Source of the DNA: Pelotomaculum sp. UBA1371
Lineage (GTDB): Bacteria; Bacillota; Desulfotomaculia; Desulfotomaculales; Pelotomaculaceae
Assembly: GCA_002305915.1 (NCBI GenBank)
Contig: DBRJ01000020.1
Span: 42,736 to 106,735 of the forward strand
Length of the DNA stretch: 64,000 bases
Direction of reading: 5' to 3'
Position 1 is the stretch's first letter. Every line of letters begins with the position of its first letter. Both the position numbers and the translations under genes were made by a program. Shown piece by piece: positions 46,542-56,161 of this stretch. The notes beneath the pieces were generated by a model. The model worked only from the letters and a program-made list of their open reading frames with translations. It was not told the origin of the DNA and did no database searches.

Positions 46542-48479
46542 TTAACTGACTAAATCTTCAATACCGGCATGTGGAAATACATAACGGATAATTTCTTCCA
46601 CTGTACTGACCGGGATCACCTGGATTCCTTTGAGATCGGGCGGCACATCTTTCTGATTTTCGCCGGGCAGCAGAATAGCTTTAATTCCGGCCTGCCTGGC
46701 CCCGTATATTTTCTCACAGATACCGCCCACGGCCCGCACCTTGCCCTGGATGGAAACTTCACCGGTAACAGCCACATCCTGGGGTATCGGACGGCCCTGG
46801 ATGGCGCTCAGGATACTCAGGAAAATAGCCACACCCGCGGAGGGACCGTCGATGCGGCCGCCCCCTACCACGTTAACATGGAGGTCGTAGTTGGCCAAAT
46901 CTTCTCCGGTCAGTTTTCGGATTACCGAGGCGGCGTTAAACACAGAGTCTTTGGCCATGCTGCCGGCGGTATCGTTAAAGCGAATGGTCCCCTGACCCTG
47001 GTTGCGGGCGGGAAACGCCACCGCCTCAATCTCCAAAACAGAGCCCAAAAATCCCATCACGCCCAGGGCGAAAATCTTGCCCACCTCGCCCTGGGAAGAA
47101 ACCTTGCAGTTGACATAAGGGCTCAACCTGCTAACCTGGACTACCTCCAGAACATCCTCCAGGGTGATCCGGCAGCTTTCCACCGTCTTACTGCGGTAGC
47201 AGGCCAGACCGTAAGCATCTGCTAAAATACTGATGGCCTTGCGCCCTTCAATGGTATACTCACTGATGACCCCGGGCACCTGCTGATCCAGTTCCACTCC
47301 CAGCTTGACAGCTGCCTGTTTTAAAATTTCCTGAATGGCCCCTGGGGTCAGGGGTTCAAAAAACACTTCCGCGCAGCGGGAACGGATGGCAGGATTAATT
47401 TCTTCCTGATCCCTGGTGGTGGCGCCAATTAAAATAAAGTCCGCCGGCGCCCCCTCTTCAAAAATTTTTTTGATATACTGGGGAATATTGGGCTCGTGGG
47501 GATCGTAGTATGAGGATTCATAGTAAACCCTTTTATCCTCCAGCACTTTCAAAAGTTTGTTCTGCAGAATATAATCCATTTCGCCTATTTCATCAATAAA
47601 CAGCACGCCACCGTGAGCATCGCTGACCAGTCCCAGTTTGGGCTCCGGCACGCCGGTTTCGGCCAGGTCCCGCTTGGCACCCTGGTAAATGGGGTCGTGT
47701 ACTGAACCAAGAAGCGGGTTGGTTACCTCCCTGGGATCCCAGCGCAGGGTGGCGCCGTTAACCTCAATAAAGGCTGAATCCTTGGTAAAGGGTGTACCCT
47801 TAGCTTTCTTCGCCACCTCCAGGGCCAGCCTGGCTGCGGTAGTCTTGCCCACACCGGGTGGACCGTAGAGCAGGATATGCTGCGGGTAAGGCGAGGCCAG
47901 TCTGGCCAGAAGCGCCTTTACAGCCCTTTCCTGGCCGACAATTTCTTCGAAGGTAGCCGGCCTTAGAAACTCCATGGCCGACTTGGAAAGGCTTTTCTGT
48001 TCCATCTTTTCCAGAAGAGCCAGCTTTTTCAAGGTGCTGGCGTTTTCCGGCCCCGTATTTTCCTTGAGTACCTGCATTTTGATTTCTTTAACATACTCCT
48101 CGTGGCGCTGCTGAAGCTTTTCACTGATCTTTTTTTCCAGCTGATCTTCCACCGTGCGCCGGGCGATGTTGTCGGCTATTTCCTCCTCGATTTCCTCAAG
48201 AATAGCCGGGATCACCTCCGGCTCGGGCAATTTGTCATAGGTGGGATCCTCGAAAACCAGCCTTTGAAGGGCTAAAACCCTTTCCTCCAGGATGTCGGAG
48301 CGCATAAACTTCAGTGCATCCAGTTTGCCGGCCTTTAAGACCAGTTTATCGGAACCGTACAGCTCGGCTAAGAGGCTGTAAAGTGCGGTAACCTGGCGTT
48401 TTACCGGATCATGGCCCTTCAGTTTACCGGGAGTATCGCCCTTTACCCCTCCAATAAACTTTTCGAGGAAAACTTTCAT
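46542..48479 (-). CDS. lonC: LonC-type ATP-dependent protease
   Basis: 645 residues. A coiled-coil and helical N-terminal region replaces the large Lon substrate domain. The AAA+ module has Walker A GPPGVGKTT and Walker B GVLFIDEIGEM; the Lon protease domain has the dyad S547 in DGPSAG and K590 in CEKIYGA, 43 residues apart as in E. coli Lon. LonC proteins are soluble and sit between rplI and dnaB in many Firmicutes. It may act on unfolded proteins. Confidence 0.9.
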   Translation of the reverse strand: MKVFLEKFIGGVKGDTPGKLKGHDPVKRQVTALYSLLAELYGSDKLVLKAGKLDALKFMRSDILEERVLALQRLVFEDPTYDKLPEPEVIPAILEEIEEEIADNIARRTVEDQLEKKISEKLQQRHEEYVKEIKMQVLKENTGPENASTLKKLALLEKMEQKSLSKSAMEFLRPATFEEIVGQERAVKALLARLASPYPQHILLYGPPGVGKTTAARLALEVAKKAKGTPFTKDSAFIEVNGATLRWDPREVTNPLLGSVHDPIYQGAKRDLAETGVPEPKLGLVSDAHGGVLFIDEIGEMDYILQNKLLKVLEDKRVYYESSYYDPHEPNIPQYIKKIFEEGAPADFILIGATTRDQEEINPAIRSRCAEVFFEPLTPGAIQEILKQAAVKLGVELDQQVPGVISEYTIEGRKAISILADAYGLACYRSKTVESCRITLEDVLEVVQVSRLSPYVNCKVSSQGEVGKIFALGVMGFLGSVLEIEAVAFPARNQGQGTIRFNDTAGSMAKDSVFNAASVIRKLTGEDLANYDLHVNVVGGGRIDGPSAGVAIFLSILSAIQGRPIPQDVAVTGEVSIQGKVRAVGGICEKIYGARQAGIKAILLPGENQKDVPPDLKGIQVIPVSTVEEIIRYVFPHAGIEDLVS

Positions 48480-48581
48480 TTTGTGCTCCTTTCATCTATC
48501 CATGAGACCATTATGTGGCTCACCTTCCCATGGATTTCAGCTAAAAATATTTAAATATTTCAGAGCGATCCGTCGATCCGG

Positions 48582-49028
48582 CTACTCCCCAACTACCTCG
48601 ACCTTAATCCCGGCCTGGATCGCGGGGTACAGTTTGGCCAGCACGGTATGACTGCCCACCTGCTTGATTGGTTCCTTAACAACGAGCTTCTTTTTATCCA
48701 GCGTGATCTTGTGCTGGTCCGCCAGGGCATCGGCAATGTCCTTATTATTGACTGAACCGAAAAGCCTGCCGCCTTCCCCCGCCTTTGTCCTGACGACAAC
48801 AGTGAGGCTCTCCAGACGGACCGCCAGCTCAGCGGCCTCCTGCCGCATTTTCTCCTCCCTCATGGCGCTTGCCTGCCGGCGCTCGGCCAGTTCTTTTATT
48901 TTACCTTTAGACGCCTCGCTGGCAAGCCCGCGGGGAAACAGATAATTCCTGGCATAGCCCTCTGCTACGTTTAGAATATCCCCGCGTTTTCCCTGGCCGG
49001 GCACATCCTTCAGCAAGATAACTCTCAT
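48582..49028 (-). CDS. rplI: 50S ribosomal protein bL9
   Basis: 148 residues from ATG 49028, set by GGGAGGTG upstream. The N-terminal domain [18 protein letters not shown] with [16 protein letters not shown] is the bL9 signature; the long helix and C-terminal domain follow ([15 protein letters not shown]). It binds 23S rRNA near the L1 stalk. It lies between yybS-like and lonC. Confidence 0.97.
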   Translation of the reverse strand: MRVILLKDVPGQGKRGDILNVAEGYARNYLFPRGLASEASKGKIKELAERRQASAMREEKMRQEAAELAVRLESLTVVVRTKAGEGGRLFGSVNNKDIADALADQHKITLDKKKLVVKEPIKQVGSHTVLAKLYPAIQAGIKVEVVGE

Positions 49029-49101
49029 CCTTGACACCTCCCGGAACACTACTGTTATGATTATCTATCCCCTTAAACACCTGCATTCAGACTCCAGGGC
49101 C

Positions 49102-50073
49102 TTACTCAGGCTTGTGTGCTTCCGGCAGACGCCGGAGATTAACCAGGGTGTCCACCACCCCCAGGAGCAAAAACACCAGCAGGCTGAAGGGGATATATAG
49201 AATTGCCAGAAACAAAAATGTTAATTTAATCAGCATGGCCACTTTCAACTTCCGGAAAAAGTAAGCACCCACTGATAAACCGAGAGTCAGATATACATAA
49301 AAAAGGATAAACAGGATATTCTTGCCTATTTTAGCCGCCAGGGGCATCCCAAAGTAATCCCCCGCCAGGGTCAGTCCCAACCCCGCGATCAGACCCCAGA
49401 CACTATACCAGGGGAGGTAGATCCGGGTCAATTCAAAGGCCGGCGGCAGCGGAAAATCAAAGCGTTTTAAAGCCACCCTGGCCAAAAAATAGGTTACCGC
49501 CGCCGAGGCGGCCGTGGTAATGATGTACTGTCCCGGGATCAACAGTTCCAGCACATCCAGGATTTTATTGGTAAACTCCTCTTGCCATCCTGCCGGAAGA
49601 TCATTAAGCGTCATGGAACCCTGATTGGCTGCCAGCCACTGCAGAGCCGCCTGCCTGGCTTCCTCGTTCAGGACAAAAATATTTTCCCCGTTGACAAGAT
49701 ATATTACTGCCGCTGACATCAGGGCCAGGACAACGGAGCCGATTATACCGGTCACAAAAACCTTCCAGGAAGACATCCTGTTTTTAAATAGCAGGCCGTA
49801 TAAAATTCCCAGTACGCCGTAGGAAACAATCAAGACCAGGGTCATTACCGGTTCCGAAGACAAAACCGTCAAAATCAGCCCCGCCGCCGCCAGTCCGGCC
49901 AACCCATAGCGGATATCCGTCCTGATCACAAGCAGGATCAGCGGCAGGGGAAGACAAATCGTAGCCAGGGTTGCAAGAAAAGGCAGGTACAGACCGGCCA
50001 ACCCGGCCAGAACAATTAAAAGAGTAAAAAACCCCCACTCTGACAGGGCGCCGGCTCTATTGCTGTTCGTCAA
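49102..50073 (-). CDS. YybS-like (DUF2232) membrane protein
   Basis: 323 residues from TTG 50073, chosen for AAAGAGGTGATCC just upstream. About eight transmembrane segments. Position between rpsR and rplI and topology match YybS/DUF2232 proteins of Firmicutes, often near rplI. The function is unknown; a transporter or S-component-like role has been suggested from fold. Confidence 0.8.
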   Translation of the reverse strand: MTNSNRAGALSEWGFFTLLIVLAGLAGLYLPFLATLATICLPLPLILLVIRTDIRYGLAGLAAAGLILTVLSSEPVMTLVLIVSYGVLGILYGLLFKNRMSSWKVFVTGIIGSVVLALMSAAVIYLVNGENIFVLNEEARQAALQWLAANQGSMTLNDLPAGWQEEFTNKILDVLELLIPGQYIITTAASAAVTYFLARVALKRFDFPLPPAFELTRIYLPWYSVWGLIAGLGLTLAGDYFGMPLAAKIGKNILFILFYVYLTLGLSVGAYFFRKLKVAMLIKLTFLFLAILYIPFSLLVFLLLGVVDTLVNLRRLPEAHKPE

Positions 50074-50077
50074 AGGA

Positions 50078-50395
50078 TCACCTCTTTTTGTCAGCCATAT
50101 AGTCCAAGAGAGCTGAAAGGTCACCGTACCACCTTTCCAGCTCGTGATCTTCCTCAATACCCTGGCGTAGTTTAGCTTCCACCTTCAAATCCAGGCGGGG
50201 GAAATTGATACCCAGCCTCCTGCCCAGAACGTAGCAGGTAATCATCAGGCTGGCCAGAGCATCTAGAAGAAGGTCTTCGCTGCCCTTAAGCATTGACTTA
50301 AACAGCGCTGACACAGAAGTGATCAGATCGGCTTTCAACCAGTCGATAACTTTAATATTTTTTGCGATGCCGCCTTCCAGCTTGCCAGGTAACAT
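50078..50395 (-). CDS. MazG-like protein
   Basis: 105 residues, all-alpha. It resembles the MazG-like family found next to yybS and rpsR in Clostridia (LKADLITSVSALFKSMLKG, LASLMITCYVLGRRLGI, then EARL...HELERWYGDLSALLDY in parts). It likely belongs to the NTP-pyrophosphohydrolase fold but may lack activity. It ends 4 bp before the YybS-like start, so the two are coupled. Confidence 0.75.
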   Translation of the reverse strand: MLPGKLEGGIAKNIKVIDWLKADLITSVSALFKSMLKGSEDLLLDALASLMITCYVLGRRLGINFPRLDLKVEAKLRQGIEEDHELERWYGDLSALLDYMADKKR

Positions 50396-50590
50396 TGGGA
50401 AACCTCCTAATTGAACTAGACCTAGACGTTAAGCTATTCTTCGGAAGCAGTTTTTTTTCCTGCACCTTCGGCGGATGATTTGTCTGTTATTTATAACCCG
50501 AATGGGTATACCCTTGAAAATAAACCAGACATCCTTTGTGATTCCACTAAAGACCTGTCGCACGTAGCCTGGCTTTGGGTAAATAAACAA

Positions 50591-50618
50591 GAGGGGGAGA
50601 CTTCTGGTTCTCCCCCTC
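50591..50618 (-). terminator. Terminator of the rpsF-ssb-rpsR operon
   Basis: Perfect 10-bp arms GAGGGGGAGA (50591-50600) and its complement (50609-50618), with an 8-base loop. On the minus strand TTGTTTATTT follows, 5 bp past the rpsR stop. Confidence 0.8.
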
Positions 50619-50622
50619 CTGT

Positions 50623-50853
50623 TTATTCTGCTGTAAAGGGCAGGAGCGCAATGTTGCGCGACCTTTTTATAGCCGTGGTCAGCATCCGCTGATGCCTGGC
50701 ACAGTTCCCCGAAATCCGGCGGGGCAGGATTTTCCCCCGTTCGGTGATATATTTTTTCAGGCGCGGCACATCTTTATAATCAATAGTCGTCATTTTATCC
50801 ACACAAAAACTACAGATCCGCTTTTTTCCTCTGCGGCCCCTTTCGCGTTTCAA
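50623..50853 (-). CDS. rpsR: 30S ribosomal protein bS18
   Basis: 76 residues, complete. [20 protein letters not shown] and [20 protein letters not shown] are the bS18 signature; the CSFC pair is the zinc-type variant start. It binds 16S rRNA as a heterodimer with bS6. Last gene of the rpsF-ssb-rpsR operon. Confidence 0.98.
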   Translation of the reverse strand: MKRERGRRGKKRICSFCVDKMTTIDYKDVPRLKKYITERGKILPRRISGNCARHQRMLTTAIKRSRNIALLPFTAE

Positions 50854-50901
50854 ACAACCTACCTCCTTATCCAGGCCCCCTGCTAAAAGGAGGCCATCCT
50901 T

Positions 50902-51315
50902 CTAAAACGGTATATCCTCTTCCTCATTAAAGCTGATCTCGCTGCCCTGCCCAGGGACACCCCTGGTCTGGCCTGTATTGTAAGCAGACCCGCCCTCTTT
51001 GGGCCAATCAAGGAAACGCACACTATCGGCAATAACTTCGGCGGCCTTTCTGCGGATGCCCTGACTATCGTCGTAAGAGCGGATCTGCAGCCTGCCCTCT
51101 ATCGCCACAAGCCTGCCCTTGCCGATATAGTTGGCACAGGTTTCGGCCTGCTTCTGAAAAACAACGATGTCAATAAAGTCGGTTTCCTTTTCCCTGTCCT
51201 TTACCTGGCGGCGGTCAACCGCCAAAGTAAACTTGGCAACGGCAACTCCGTTTGGAGTATAACGCAACTCCGGGTCTCTGGTAAGACGACCGATCAGGAT
51301 GATCCTATTGAGCAT
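50902..51315 (-). CDS. ssb: Single-stranded DNA-binding protein
   Basis: 137 residues from ATG 51315; the in-frame GTG nine bases earlier is within the ribosome-binding site GGTGGG. The OB fold begins MLNRIILIGRLTRDPELRYT and the protein ends with the acidic tail EEEDIPF, which binds partner proteins. It coats single-stranded DNA in replication and repair. Confidence 0.97.
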   Translation of the reverse strand: MLNRIILIGRLTRDPELRYTPNGVAVAKFTLAVDRRQVKDREKETDFIDIVVFQKQAETCANYIGKGRLVAIEGRLQIRSYDDSQGIRRKAAEVIADSVRFLDWPKEGGSAYNTGQTRGVPGQGSEISFNEEEDIPF

Positions 51316-51397
51316 ATTTCCCACCGCCTTGGTTTTTCAAACCGGTTTAACCGGATTCTCTTTTCCTTTAAGGAATATCTGAATTTGTTAAAAATAT

Positions 51398-51685
51398 TTA
51401 TTCGTCTTCCCGGATGATCATATGCCGCAGCACTTCATCCGTAATCTTAAAAACACGGTCCAACTCTGTGGCCACTTTGGACTCAGCTTTCATCTGAACA
51501 AGGATGTAAAGGCCTTCTCTGTAATCCTTCACCTCGTAAGCCAGCCTGCGCTTGCCCCACTTGTCTAGTTTTAAAACTTCTCCACCGTGGCTTTCGATCA
51601 GAGCCTTGAACTTCTCAATAATCTCCGTGTTTTTTTCTTCGTCCAGGTCCGGACGGAGAATAAAGATTACTTCGTACTTGCGCAA
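51398..51685 (-). CDS. rpsF: 30S ribosomal protein bS6
   Basis: 95 residues from TTG 51685 behind a full GGAGGTGAATGG site. [17 protein letters not shown] and the [18 protein letters not shown] segment are typical. The longer open frame upstream covers the leader and promoter and is not coding. First gene of the rpsF-ssb-rpsR operon. Confidence 0.97.
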   Translation of the reverse strand: MRKYEVIFILRPDLDEEKNTEIIEKFKALIESHGGEVLKLDKWGKRRLAYEVKDYREGLYILVQMKAESKVATELDRVFKITDEVLRHMIIREDE

Positions 51686-51716
51686 ACCATTCACCTCCTC
51701 CCTTTGGACTGTGGCC

Positions 51717-51732
51717 CTATCCCCCGGGATAG
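51717..51732 (-). promoter_or_regulatory. Candidate S6:S18 autoregulatory leader hairpin
   Basis: A 7-bp stem CTATCCC/GGGATAG lies in the short rpsF leader, with CCG-rich sequence at its tip. rpsF leaders of many bacteria carry a CCG-containing motif bound by the S6:S18 dimer. The match was not checked against the covariance model. Confidence 0.3.
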
Positions 51733-51772
51733 AGCAGGGTGGAAACGTCAAAATGTAAAAATTGACTAATAG

Positions 51773-51801
51773 ATTATAGCACAGCGCCATGTAAATAGCA
51801 A
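51773..51801 (-). promoter_or_regulatory. Promoter of rpsF-ssb-rpsR
   Basis: On the minus strand TTGCTA (51801-51796) is followed after 17 bases by a perfect TATAAT (51778-51773), about 85 bp ahead of rpsF. Confidence 0.65.
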
Positions 51802-51905
51802 GGACGATCTAAAATTGACCGGTTAAGATCAACCTTTACTCATAATCCCCTGATATTCGAGCACAATAAAACAAATAGATTCAAATTAACAACGGAGGTG
51901 AGCCT

Positions 51906-52232
51906 TTGAATTCAATAAAGCCTTTCAGGTACTCAGAACCCATCCGGGGGGTACAGGTAAAACCCCTGACGGAAGACGGCAAAAAAATAAGTATCCTTTA
52001 TAAAGGCCTGTTATCGGAAAAAGGAGCGGAACGTATTTATCTACATTGCGGATACGGCAACCAACAAAACTGGAGTTACACCAGCGACCAGCCAATGGAG
52101 CGGACCCAGGCGGGCTGGGAAAAAATGATTTCTCTGCAGGAGGGAGCTCAGCTGAACTTTTGTTTTAAGGACAGCATGGAAAACTGGGATAATAATGACG
52201 GGGTCAATTGGACCTACCGGATTTCAAATTGA
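51906..52232 (+). CDS. Small stand-alone CBM25-like carbohydrate-binding protein
   Basis: 108 residues, one of few plus-strand genes here, starting at TTG 51906 behind GGAGGTGA. IYLHCGYGNQQNW, GWEKMISLQEGAQLNFCFKD and WDNNDGVNWTY match the CBM25 starch-binding fold. There is no signal peptide and no enzyme domain. It may bind glycogen or spore polysaccharide in the cytoplasm; the role is unknown. Confidence 0.75.
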   Translation: MNSIKPFRYSEPIRGVQVKPLTEDGKKISILYKGLLSEKGAERIYLHCGYGNQQNWSYTSDQPMERTQAGWEKMISLQEGAQLNFCFKDSMENWDNNDGVNWTYRISN

Positions 52233-52285
52233 TTTTAAATTTTAAACAGACCTTGTAGTATACGTACCGCACTTTTCCCGGAAGG

Positions 52286-52498
52286 TCAAGGATTATTGCC
52301 GGTTTGACCCGGCGCAGCAGTATAGACCACAGCCTTGACGGATTTTTCAAATTTGGGCCGGGGAAGCAAGAGAACCCTGCCGCATTTCAAACATTTGATC
52401 CGGAAATCCACACCGGTACGGATGACTTCCCACAGGTCACCGCCGCAGGGGTGAATCTTCCTGGTCTTGATAACGTCTCCAACAAAATATTTAGGCAA
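52286..52498 (-). CDS. DUF951 protein
   Basis: 70 residues. VGDVIKTRKIHPCGGDLWEV and GVDFRIKCLKCGRVLLLPR match DUF951, a small family near rpsF/ychF in Firmicutes. The HPCGG and CLKCG cysteines suggest a zinc site. Function unknown. Confidence 0.85.
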   Translation of the reverse strand: MPKYFVGDVIKTRKIHPCGGDLWEVIRTGVDFRIKCLKCGRVLLLPRPKFEKSVKAVVYTAAPGQTGNNP

Positions 52499-52562
52499 CT
52501 TAAAACTCCTCCTAGAGATCCTTTCCAGCGGCTCAGACGCCAGAAACCTGAGCCGCTGGACT

Positions 52563-53978
52563 TTAATGACTGGCTAAAAAAGCCCCGTATCCCCTGTAAG
52601 CCATGAAGATATCAGCCTTACTGGCTATTTCAAAGGGAGAATGCATGCCAAGCAAACCGACGCCGCAATCCAGCACGTCCATCCCGTGGGCCGCCATAAA
52701 ATGGGCGACGGTACCGCCCCCGCCCTGGTCCACCTTGCCCAGTTCACCCGTTTGCCAGATGATCCCGGAGCGGTTGAAGATTTGACGGATCCAGGCAACC
52801 ATTTCGGCATGGGCGTCATTAGTGCCGGATTTACCCCTGGTACCGGTATATTTGGTTAAAATCAACCCGCCGCCAAGTCTGGCCGTGTTCCGTTTTTCCA
52901 CAACATCTCCGTAATTGGGGTCCAGAGCAACGTTTACATCAGCTGACAAGGCCCGTGAGTTAGCCAGAGTCCTGCGCAAATGCAGTTCATTGAAGTCAGG
53001 GCTGCAGCGGAACCCGATTTCAGCTACGGCGTTTGCCAAAAACGCTGCCGTCATCCCCGTATTTCCGGTACTTCCTGTTTCCTCTTTATCGGCCAGCACA
53101 AGCACGGCCGTCCGTTCCGGAGCGGATGTCTCCAGGCAGGCCCTCAGCGCCGTATAGGCACAGACACGGTCGTCCTGACCATAACCTCCGACAAAACTCC
53201 GGTCCAGCCCGACATCCCTGGCAGGCCAGGCCGGAACCAGTTCAAGTTCCGCACTGATCAGATCCTCCTCAACAAGGCCATAATTGCGGTAAAGCAACTC
53301 CAGCACGGCCAGCTTGAACCGTTCATTTAATTCCGTACTCCCGAGAGGGATGCTCCCGGCCAGGATATTCAAACTTTCGCCAGACACTGCTTCCAACATT
53401 TTTTTGTCCATCTGGTCCTTGGCCAGGTGGGGCAGCAAATCGCTGACAGTAAAGACGGGTTCCAGGGGGTTCTCACCGATGATTACCGGAATACTGGAAC
53501 CGTCATTTTTAACAACCAGGCCATGCAGGGCAAGGGGAACCGAGAGCCACTGGTATTTTTTTATTCCACCGTAGTAGTGGGTTTTCAAGAAGACAAGATC
53601 CTCTTCCTCGTAGAGGGGCTGGGGCTTCAAATCCAGGCGGGGGCTGTCGATGTGGGCGCCCACAAGATGCAGCCCCTTCACCAGGGGAATTCTGCCAAGA
53701 ACAGCTGCAACCAGCGCCTTGCGGCGGATGTTTGTATAGACCTTGTCCCCCGGCTTAAGACTAGAATATTCTGACAGGTCCCGAAAACCTGCCCCTCTGA
53801 GCAGATTTTCAGATACAGTAACAACTTCCCGCTCTGTCTTGCCGGCATCAAGAAACTGTTTATAATCTTCGGCAAAAGCCATGGTTTGAGTTTTTTCTTC
53901 TGCACTCAGAAGATCCCAGACATTACGCCTGTTGTAGGCCAACCGGGCGGCCGGGTGTTGTTCTATAGCTGTATTCAT
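52563..53978 (-). CDS. M18-family aminopeptidase
   Basis: 471 residues. The two-metal active site is marked by HLVGAHIDSPRLDLKP, LADKEETGSTGNTG (catalytic EE pair), DVNVALDPNY and the C-terminal HFMAAHGMDVLDCGVGLLGMH. This matches M18 aminopeptidases, cytosolic dodecamers that remove acidic or neutral N-terminal residues. Confidence 0.93.
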   Translation of the reverse strand: MNTAIEQHPAARLAYNRRNVWDLLSAEEKTQTMAFAEDYKQFLDAGKTEREVVTVSENLLRGAGFRDLSEYSSLKPGDKVYTNIRRKALVAAVLGRIPLVKGLHLVGAHIDSPRLDLKPQPLYEEEDLVFLKTHYYGGIKKYQWLSVPLALHGLVVKNDGSSIPVIIGENPLEPVFTVSDLLPHLAKDQMDKKMLEAVSGESLNILAGSIPLGSTELNERFKLAVLELLYRNYGLVEEDLISAELELVPAWPARDVGLDRSFVGGYGQDDRVCAYTALRACLETSAPERTAVLVLADKEETGSTGNTGMTAAFLANAVAEIGFRCSPDFNELHLRRTLANSRALSADVNVALDPNYGDVVEKRNTARLGGGLILTKYTGTRGKSGTNDAHAEMVAWIRQIFNRSGIIWQTGELGKVDQGGGGTVAHFMAAHGMDVLDCGVGLLGMHSPFEIASKADIFMAYRGYGAFLASH

Positions 53979-54130
53979 TGTATATCCCCCATCTTTTTAA
54001 TAAGTGATAATTAATCAACAGCTGTGATGTTACGGTGTCTAATTATAGTTTATTATTGTTAGTATAAATTTAGTCTACCCTAAAATGCCCGGAAATGTTA
54101 TGCTCTTTCCCAGGGCAGCAGGATGCTGTT

Positions 54131-54865
54131 TTAAGTCTTACTGGCCTCCGTCACCGGTATCTGCCACAATCCGTCCTGTACCCTTTCAGACCTGTCCGGC
54201 AGGGGATATTTGATGGCATCAAAGATAGGGTCGAAATAAGGCAGTAAAATTGAATCCTGGAAGGCCTTTCCGGGGGGCAGGGATGTCCCGGGAGATCCGG
54301 ATTCGCTGCCGGGAACGGCATAGCCCCGCTGGAAGGGCGACATCAGCGTCAGGACGATCAAGACAACAATGATCCCCCGCACCAGGCCGAACAAAAGGCC
54401 TCCAAGATGATTGGGCAGCCCCAAAAAGCTGACGTCGGCAATTTTGGTTAAGATGCTCCCGGCCAGGCTGGCGGCCCAGACCGTAGCAAAAAGCAGAACC
54501 AAAAAGCAGAGGACCTCCAAAATCCCGGACGCAAAAACTCCCGTTAAATAATCACCAAGGGGATTCAGCGGGTTTGACGCGGCAGGCAAAGCAGCAATCG
54601 TTTTGCCCGGGAATTGCACATGGGTCAGGGTCTCGTTTGCAGGGAGCCAGTTCTTGAGGAAATTCTCCAGCATAGGCTGTAGTTTTTCCTGCATGTTCCA
54701 CCGGGTGGAGAGGTAGGCAGCAAAAGCGCGATGATAGGTAAAAGCAACAACCAGACCGATGATCATACCGGCAAGCCCCGAGAGGCTTTTTAAAAGGCCG
54801 CTGCGCAGGCCCCGCAGGGCAGAGAGGACAAGAATTATAATAATCACCCAGTCCAGCCAGTTCAC
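54131..54865 (-). CDS. cvpA: CvpA-family membrane protein
   Basis: 244 residues with four transmembrane segments in the first 175. The NWLDWVIIIILVLSALRGLRSG start and a late GLPNHLGGLLFGLVRG segment are family hallmarks. The C-terminal tail is hydrophilic. CvpA proteins are linked to envelope stress and, in B. subtilis, to near-mutS genes; the molecular role is unclear. Confidence 0.85.
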   Translation of the reverse strand: MNWLDWVIIIILVLSALRGLRSGLLKSLSGLAGMIIGLVVAFTYHRAFAAYLSTRWNMQEKLQPMLENFLKNWLPANETLTHVQFPGKTIAALPAASNPLNPLGDYLTGVFASGILEVLCFLVLLFATVWAASLAGSILTKIADVSFLGLPNHLGGLLFGLVRGIIVVLIVLTLMSPFQRGYAVPGSESGSPGTSLPPGKAFQDSILLPYFDPIFDAIKYPLPDRSERVQDGLWQIPVTEASKT

Positions 54866-54917
54866 GGTTTCACGTTCCTTTCAATCAATTATTTCCTATA
54901 ATATATATGAAAACCCT

Positions 54918-56003
54918 TTAGGATGTGAAGCTTTTTTTAATTTTCCGGAAGTAAATGGTAAGAGGAAGCACTAACAGTCCCACCAGCAGAACGAGACCGG
55001 CGCAACCGAACAAAGGATAGAGCACGCGGACAAGACCGGAGAAGCTAAATCCGGAAAGGGGCAGCGCCAGCAAACAGGCGCCGGTTCCCCAAAAGCGGTA
55101 CAAACTGCCTCCTCCGGGAGCCAACCTGCTGGCGAAGCCGTGGGCGTCGGCAATGGCCGTGGTGAGAATGGCCAGCCAGATTAAAATACCAAGACCCCAG
55201 CTGAAAAAGGGTCCCAGAAGCCCGGTCAAATAAAAAAGGGGGATTTGATAAGAGGCCGCCTCCGGCATGTGTGCCAGACCGGCCAGAGTGACAAGAAAGA
55301 CCGCCAGGCCAATCAGGAACCCCCCCAGGGCCCCCCCGGCAATTCCCAATTTCAAGGAAACAGACCGCCCCAGAGAGGAAAGAACCGCTACGGGAACCAC
55401 CATATTGTAGGACACATATAAAAAACCCGCTGCAATCCAGTTCCCCGCCACTCCCCGGGCAGGCCCTGTTGAAGACTGCAGAACATCAGGCAACCCGCCA
55501 ATCCCAAGAGCCGCCAGGGAAATCAAAAAAACTGCCAGCAGTTTCAGGGGAACCAGAAAAACATTGGCAGTCATTACTCCCTCCAGGCCTCCCAGAATCA
55601 CCAGCGAGGTCAGAATAGCCACCACCCACACACCCGCCTTTACCGGCAATCCGAACTGCTCCCCAAAAACAGCTGCACTTCCGGCCATCATCACGCTCAA
55701 ACCTCCCAGCAGCATGAAAAGGCTAAGGCCGTCCATCAACTTGCCTATCCGCGGCCCCAGCAAAAAGTTCAGAAACTCTTTATAGTTTGCGGTTTTGATT
55801 GTAATACTAAGAAACATCACCAAACCGCCCAGATAGGAGAAGAGCAGTGTCGCCAGAACTGCGCCCGTCAGCCCTTTGCCGTCGTGCAAAATAAAAAACT
55901 GCATGATTTCTTGCCCTGAAGCAAATCCCGCCCCTATAACGGCGCCGATGTATGCTGTTGAGATTTTGGCCAAAAGCCAGAAATCTCCCTTCAAGCAGTT
56001 CAT
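54918..56003 (-). CDS. YkvI-family membrane transporter-like protein
   Basis: 361 residues from ATG 56003; the GTG 33 bases upstream has no ribosome-binding site while a G-run precedes the ATG. About ten transmembrane segments. The start STAYIGAVIGAGFASGQEIMQFF is the YkvI hallmark, distantly like amino acid/sodium symporters of the LeuT fold. Substrate unknown. Confidence 0.85.
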   Translation of the reverse strand: MNCLKGDFWLLAKISTAYIGAVIGAGFASGQEIMQFFILHDGKGLTGAVLATLLFSYLGGLVMFLSITIKTANYKEFLNFLLGPRIGKLMDGLSLFMLLGGLSVMMAGSAAVFGEQFGLPVKAGVWVVAILTSLVILGGLEGVMTANVFLVPLKLLAVFLISLAALGIGGLPDVLQSSTGPARGVAGNWIAAGFLYVSYNMVVPVAVLSSLGRSVSLKLGIAGGALGGFLIGLAVFLVTLAGLAHMPEAASYQIPLFYLTGLLGPFFSWGLGILIWLAILTTAIADAHGFASRLAPGGGSLYRFWGTGACLLALPLSGFSFSGLVRVLYPLFGCAGLVLLVGLLVLPLTIYFRKIKKSFTS

Positions 56004-56161
56004 GCGCGCAACCCCCCGGGCCAACCTCAATTTCACCCTGATGCAATACTATGCACTTGCCCCGGCGGGCTGACCAAAAAAATTTTGCCCTTTAGGAATA
56101 ACTCCTCCCCGGGGTGGTAATAAATATATTAGTTGTGTTTTTTCAAGGGGTGAGTTATAAC

